Below the pieces are notes generated by a model, which saw only the letters and a list, made by a program, of their open reading frames with translations, was not told the origin of the DNA and did not search any database. Below, in pieces: positions 61,031-64,000 of a DNA stretch of 64,000 nucleotides; positions within the stretch are counted from its first letter, which is position 1; each line of letters opens with the position of its first letter. This stretch comes from Chionis minor (taxonomy: Eukaryota > Chordata > Aves > Charadriiformes > Chionididae), in NCBI GenBank assembly GCA_013398295.1, contig VZSF01011134.1, positions 1-64,000 on the forward strand, given 5' to 3'. The translations under genes were made by a program, and so were the position numbers.

Positions 61031-64000
61031 CCAAGTCACTGCTTGGCCTACTGTAACGATGCAGTTTATTAGGAATTTAAACAGGCGAGCACTCACTGAA
61101 GTCCAGCTCTGCTCTTCTCCCTAGCCAGCACCATCTCTTGCTGCAGAGGTACAGGTCCGCATCGTTGCTCCATCCTGTCTCTGGGTGGCTCATGACCCCA
61201 TGTTTCCTATCATAAATCTCAGATGTCACAGGAATTGAGGATAGGTGGATTATGCAAGGAAAGATATTTGAAACAGCCTTTTCTGTTTCATCACAAAGGG
61301 AGTCAGAAGCAAAATGAGGACCCCTTCTTTACCTCTGAAGCTTCTGGTGAGGACACTAAATTTACAGCCACTGAAGCATGGTGGCACAGCTCCAGCAGTG
61401 CACCGTGCAACGATGCAATGCCCAGCCCAATAAACCCACACGCGCTGTGGAGACCTGAGGATCTACTAGCCCAGAAGTGCTGTGTTGGTGCAGTGCTTTG
61501 CCTCAGCCATCCGCCCCTGTGGGATGGGCGGATCTCCCTGCCCTCCTGTTCCTCCTGCTCCCCAGCAGTGCTGCAATCACACAGATCAAACATGGTGCTC
61601 TTGGTGCTTCTCTTACCTACCCGGCCATCTGCTGAGAAGTAAACCAAACACAACTTGCACCAGCTGAACTCGTTCTTTCATGCTACTTCTTGAAAGGCAT
61701 CTAATGACCTGCTGGTAGTCACTACCTGCACGGTCTTTCTCAGTATGCAGCCAAGCAGGATGAGGCAGAAATCCCCTGAGAGACACAGTCTTTTCTTCAG
61801 TCCAGCCTTTAACTGGGCAGAGAGGTCACTACTGAGCAATCTCTAGTCCATGCAAAAGGAGTATGTTATCTTGGCAACACTTCAAAAGCCTGCTAACCTG
61901 AAGAGTGAAAGACTAGAGACAAGAGGTTAAGTAGGTTGGTGTGCTGAGCGCAAGGTATAATAGCTCCTTTTTACTTTTCTTGAATTTCCATCTGTGTCTC
62001 CCGCGCAGCTCTTGACAATAAATGTCATGTTTTATTGTAATAGATATTACTAGCAAAAGGCAAATACATTTCCAGAGGACTGAATTTGCTGCCGTAAGAG
62101 GCAATGCAAATAATTTGGGGTTAAATACAAAGAGACAAAAGAAAGCTCTCTTGTTAAAGTAAATATAATCTCATTGCTTTGCATTCGGTTTTAGAAGGTT
62201 CATGAATATCGTTGTTTTCTGTAACCTTGCACGTTATTGAAAAAGATCTTTCATTTGCTTCTACTCTTTGCAATTTCCTTAGATATTCTATTTCCTTGCA
62301 TCTGCAGAAACTGAGTCGTGTTCTGTGTGCTTGACAAACCATCAACATCTGCATGTGAAAGATTTCAGAGAGGGGAGAAACAGTGAAAAAAAAAAAAAGA
62401 TAGAAACCTTTCCTAATAATTTTTCCTTCGATTTTCATACGCTTGTGTAATAGGATGTATCCAACAGTGGATTTTTCTGAAAATATATTTAAGCTGAGCA
62501 AATTCAGATTTGATTTGTTGACACTAGAGAACAAACTCAGTGAAAGAAGTAGTCTGTCTTGCTCAGAAGCTGCCTCGACTGAAGCTGTGGACTCCTCACA
62601 GGACTATATTTGTATCTTCACAGAGGAACCAGTTGGAAGACTGGTATTGATTTGAGAACATGAAACAACAATACAGAATTACACAGGTGTGATGCCTCCT
62701 GGAGGCAGTGCCCGTCACTGGAGTGTTGCCAGCCAGCACAGGGAGGTGGCTTATTTGAGTACCTACTCAAGGTCATGCAGCAGAAAGAAGGGACTGCTGA
62801 AAGGTGCTGTGAGCATCCAGGCGTCCTGTCTGCTTTCCCGCACAAAATGGTTTGTAGCTCTGTGCTGTGCCTTGGTTTCTTGGTGACAACAATTGTCAGG
62901 TTTTACTCTGTAAGGGAAGGGAAGGCCCAAGCCCCATCCTTATGAATCAGAGTAAGCTTCCTCCCAGTTTCTCTTGCTGAATTGTTCGCGTCAATCAGGT
63001 GCTTCTGACTGAAATTTTCTTTGTACAAAATAAGCTGCAGGACTGGTTGCCACACACTGTGCCCTCTCCAGGTGGGAGGAGCTGCTCCCCAAGGAGCTCC
63101 CATCCCCGTTTTCTCTTGCTCAGAGGAATTCAAATCCACTGCTTATAACACTCTGTCTTCTGCCCAAGGACCTGCACACCCTCGGATGCTGCCTGTGGCC
63201 AACAGCCATGCACTATTTCCAAGCAACCTGCTGATCTATTCTTATTTCCAAGTGTAGGCTCTGGGGAGACCCAGGACTGGGATACCAGACCCTGTGTCCC
63301 CACAGGGTAGGGGTGGGTTGAGCTTTCCTACCATCCAAGCTCTTACAAACATGAGGGGGCCCGATAAGCATTCTCCTTAGCCCACCCATGGCGAGATGCT
63401 GGGAGCAACTCATAACCTACTTCAGATTAGAGGGTTTGCAGAAGACCATTTTGTCATTGTTGTTAAGACTCTAGATAGTGTTTACCTCAGTGTCACAGTA
63501 CTCATAGATAACTACAGATAGTTGGTCTTCTTGGGTTGAAATGGAAGATCCTGAGCTAGCTGTCAATGTAGACAAGTGAAGATGAGTATAGCAGAGAAGA
63601 AGCCCAGGGACGAGCCTGAGATGTTTTAGTGAAGACAAACTTAATGCCTTGGGCTGCAGTTGGGAGTGGTAGGAGTGAATCACTATCTTCCCTAAATTAT
63701 ACCACTGCGTGGGGCATGCATCAGATGTTAGCAAGCTCCCAGTTATTCCAGAACTTGGTATGCTGTGCCAACTCATTACTTCCTAAATAGCTTCAGTGTC
63801 AGTGCTAAGTGGTGACTTAAATGACTGCTGACATTCACTACAAGGTCACTAAGCTAAGTATACTTATGTGCTATACTTAAGAACACTTTGGTGCTGCAAA
63901 TGACATGGAGGTGATTTCACCTATAGACATTTTGACAAGGATAAGAGGAACAGGGAATTAAATACACTTAGGATGGCTGGATTCTCCATGCAAGTAGTCA
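61031..64000. other. Intergenic stretch with no recognised gene
   Basis: No CR1, LTR or conserved coding exon was recognised. Frames of up to 139 codons at 61223-61667 and 62154-62534 on both strands have no domain I recognise. In other vertebrates the next gene beyond the CCDC149 promoter is usually LGI2, but none of its exons is visible here. Confidence 0.55.

Overview
The window looks like avian nuclear DNA. It holds several CR1 LINE fragments with the typical bird 3' tail (ATTCTATG-type ends) and an ERVL-type solo LTR of the kind common in birds. Bases are AT-rich with long introns. The only protein-coding gene I can support is on the minus strand: eight consecutive internal exons of CCDC149 (coiled-coil domain-containing protein 149), recognised from the conserved protein and from clean GT/AG splice junctions in matching phases.

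Layout. Positions 1-5412 are intron sequence downstream of the last visible exon, with a CR1 tail (1-182) and a 718-bp ERVL-like solo LTR (3144-3861). The CCDC149 exons run right to left: 28893-28732, 28185-28147, 17212-17105, 11574-11458, 9974-9802, 8323-8251, 6918-6834 and 5557-5413. They total 902 nt, about 300 codons. The 3' end of the gene lies beyond position 1. The 5' end points to a GC-rich, CpG-dense block at about 38.2-39.03 kb, which is probably its promoter and first exon. That block is broken by a 263-base N gap, so the first exon cannot be read. Positions 39 to 64 kb look intergenic: several CR1 fragments, simple repeats, a possible antisense LTR and no recognisable gene.

Two places look like assembly errors rather than biology. 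At each, a perfect head-to-tail duplication is separated by exactly one N: 201 bp around 31201 and 1785 bp around 59245. The window is about 2 kb longer than the real locus if both are unmerged contig overlaps.

I found no CRISPR array, tRNA, rRNA or operon, and no convincing new biological system. The most useful observations are the duplication artefacts, the hidden first exon, the exon-phase pattern of the coiled-coil exons, and the structure of the retroelement fragments.
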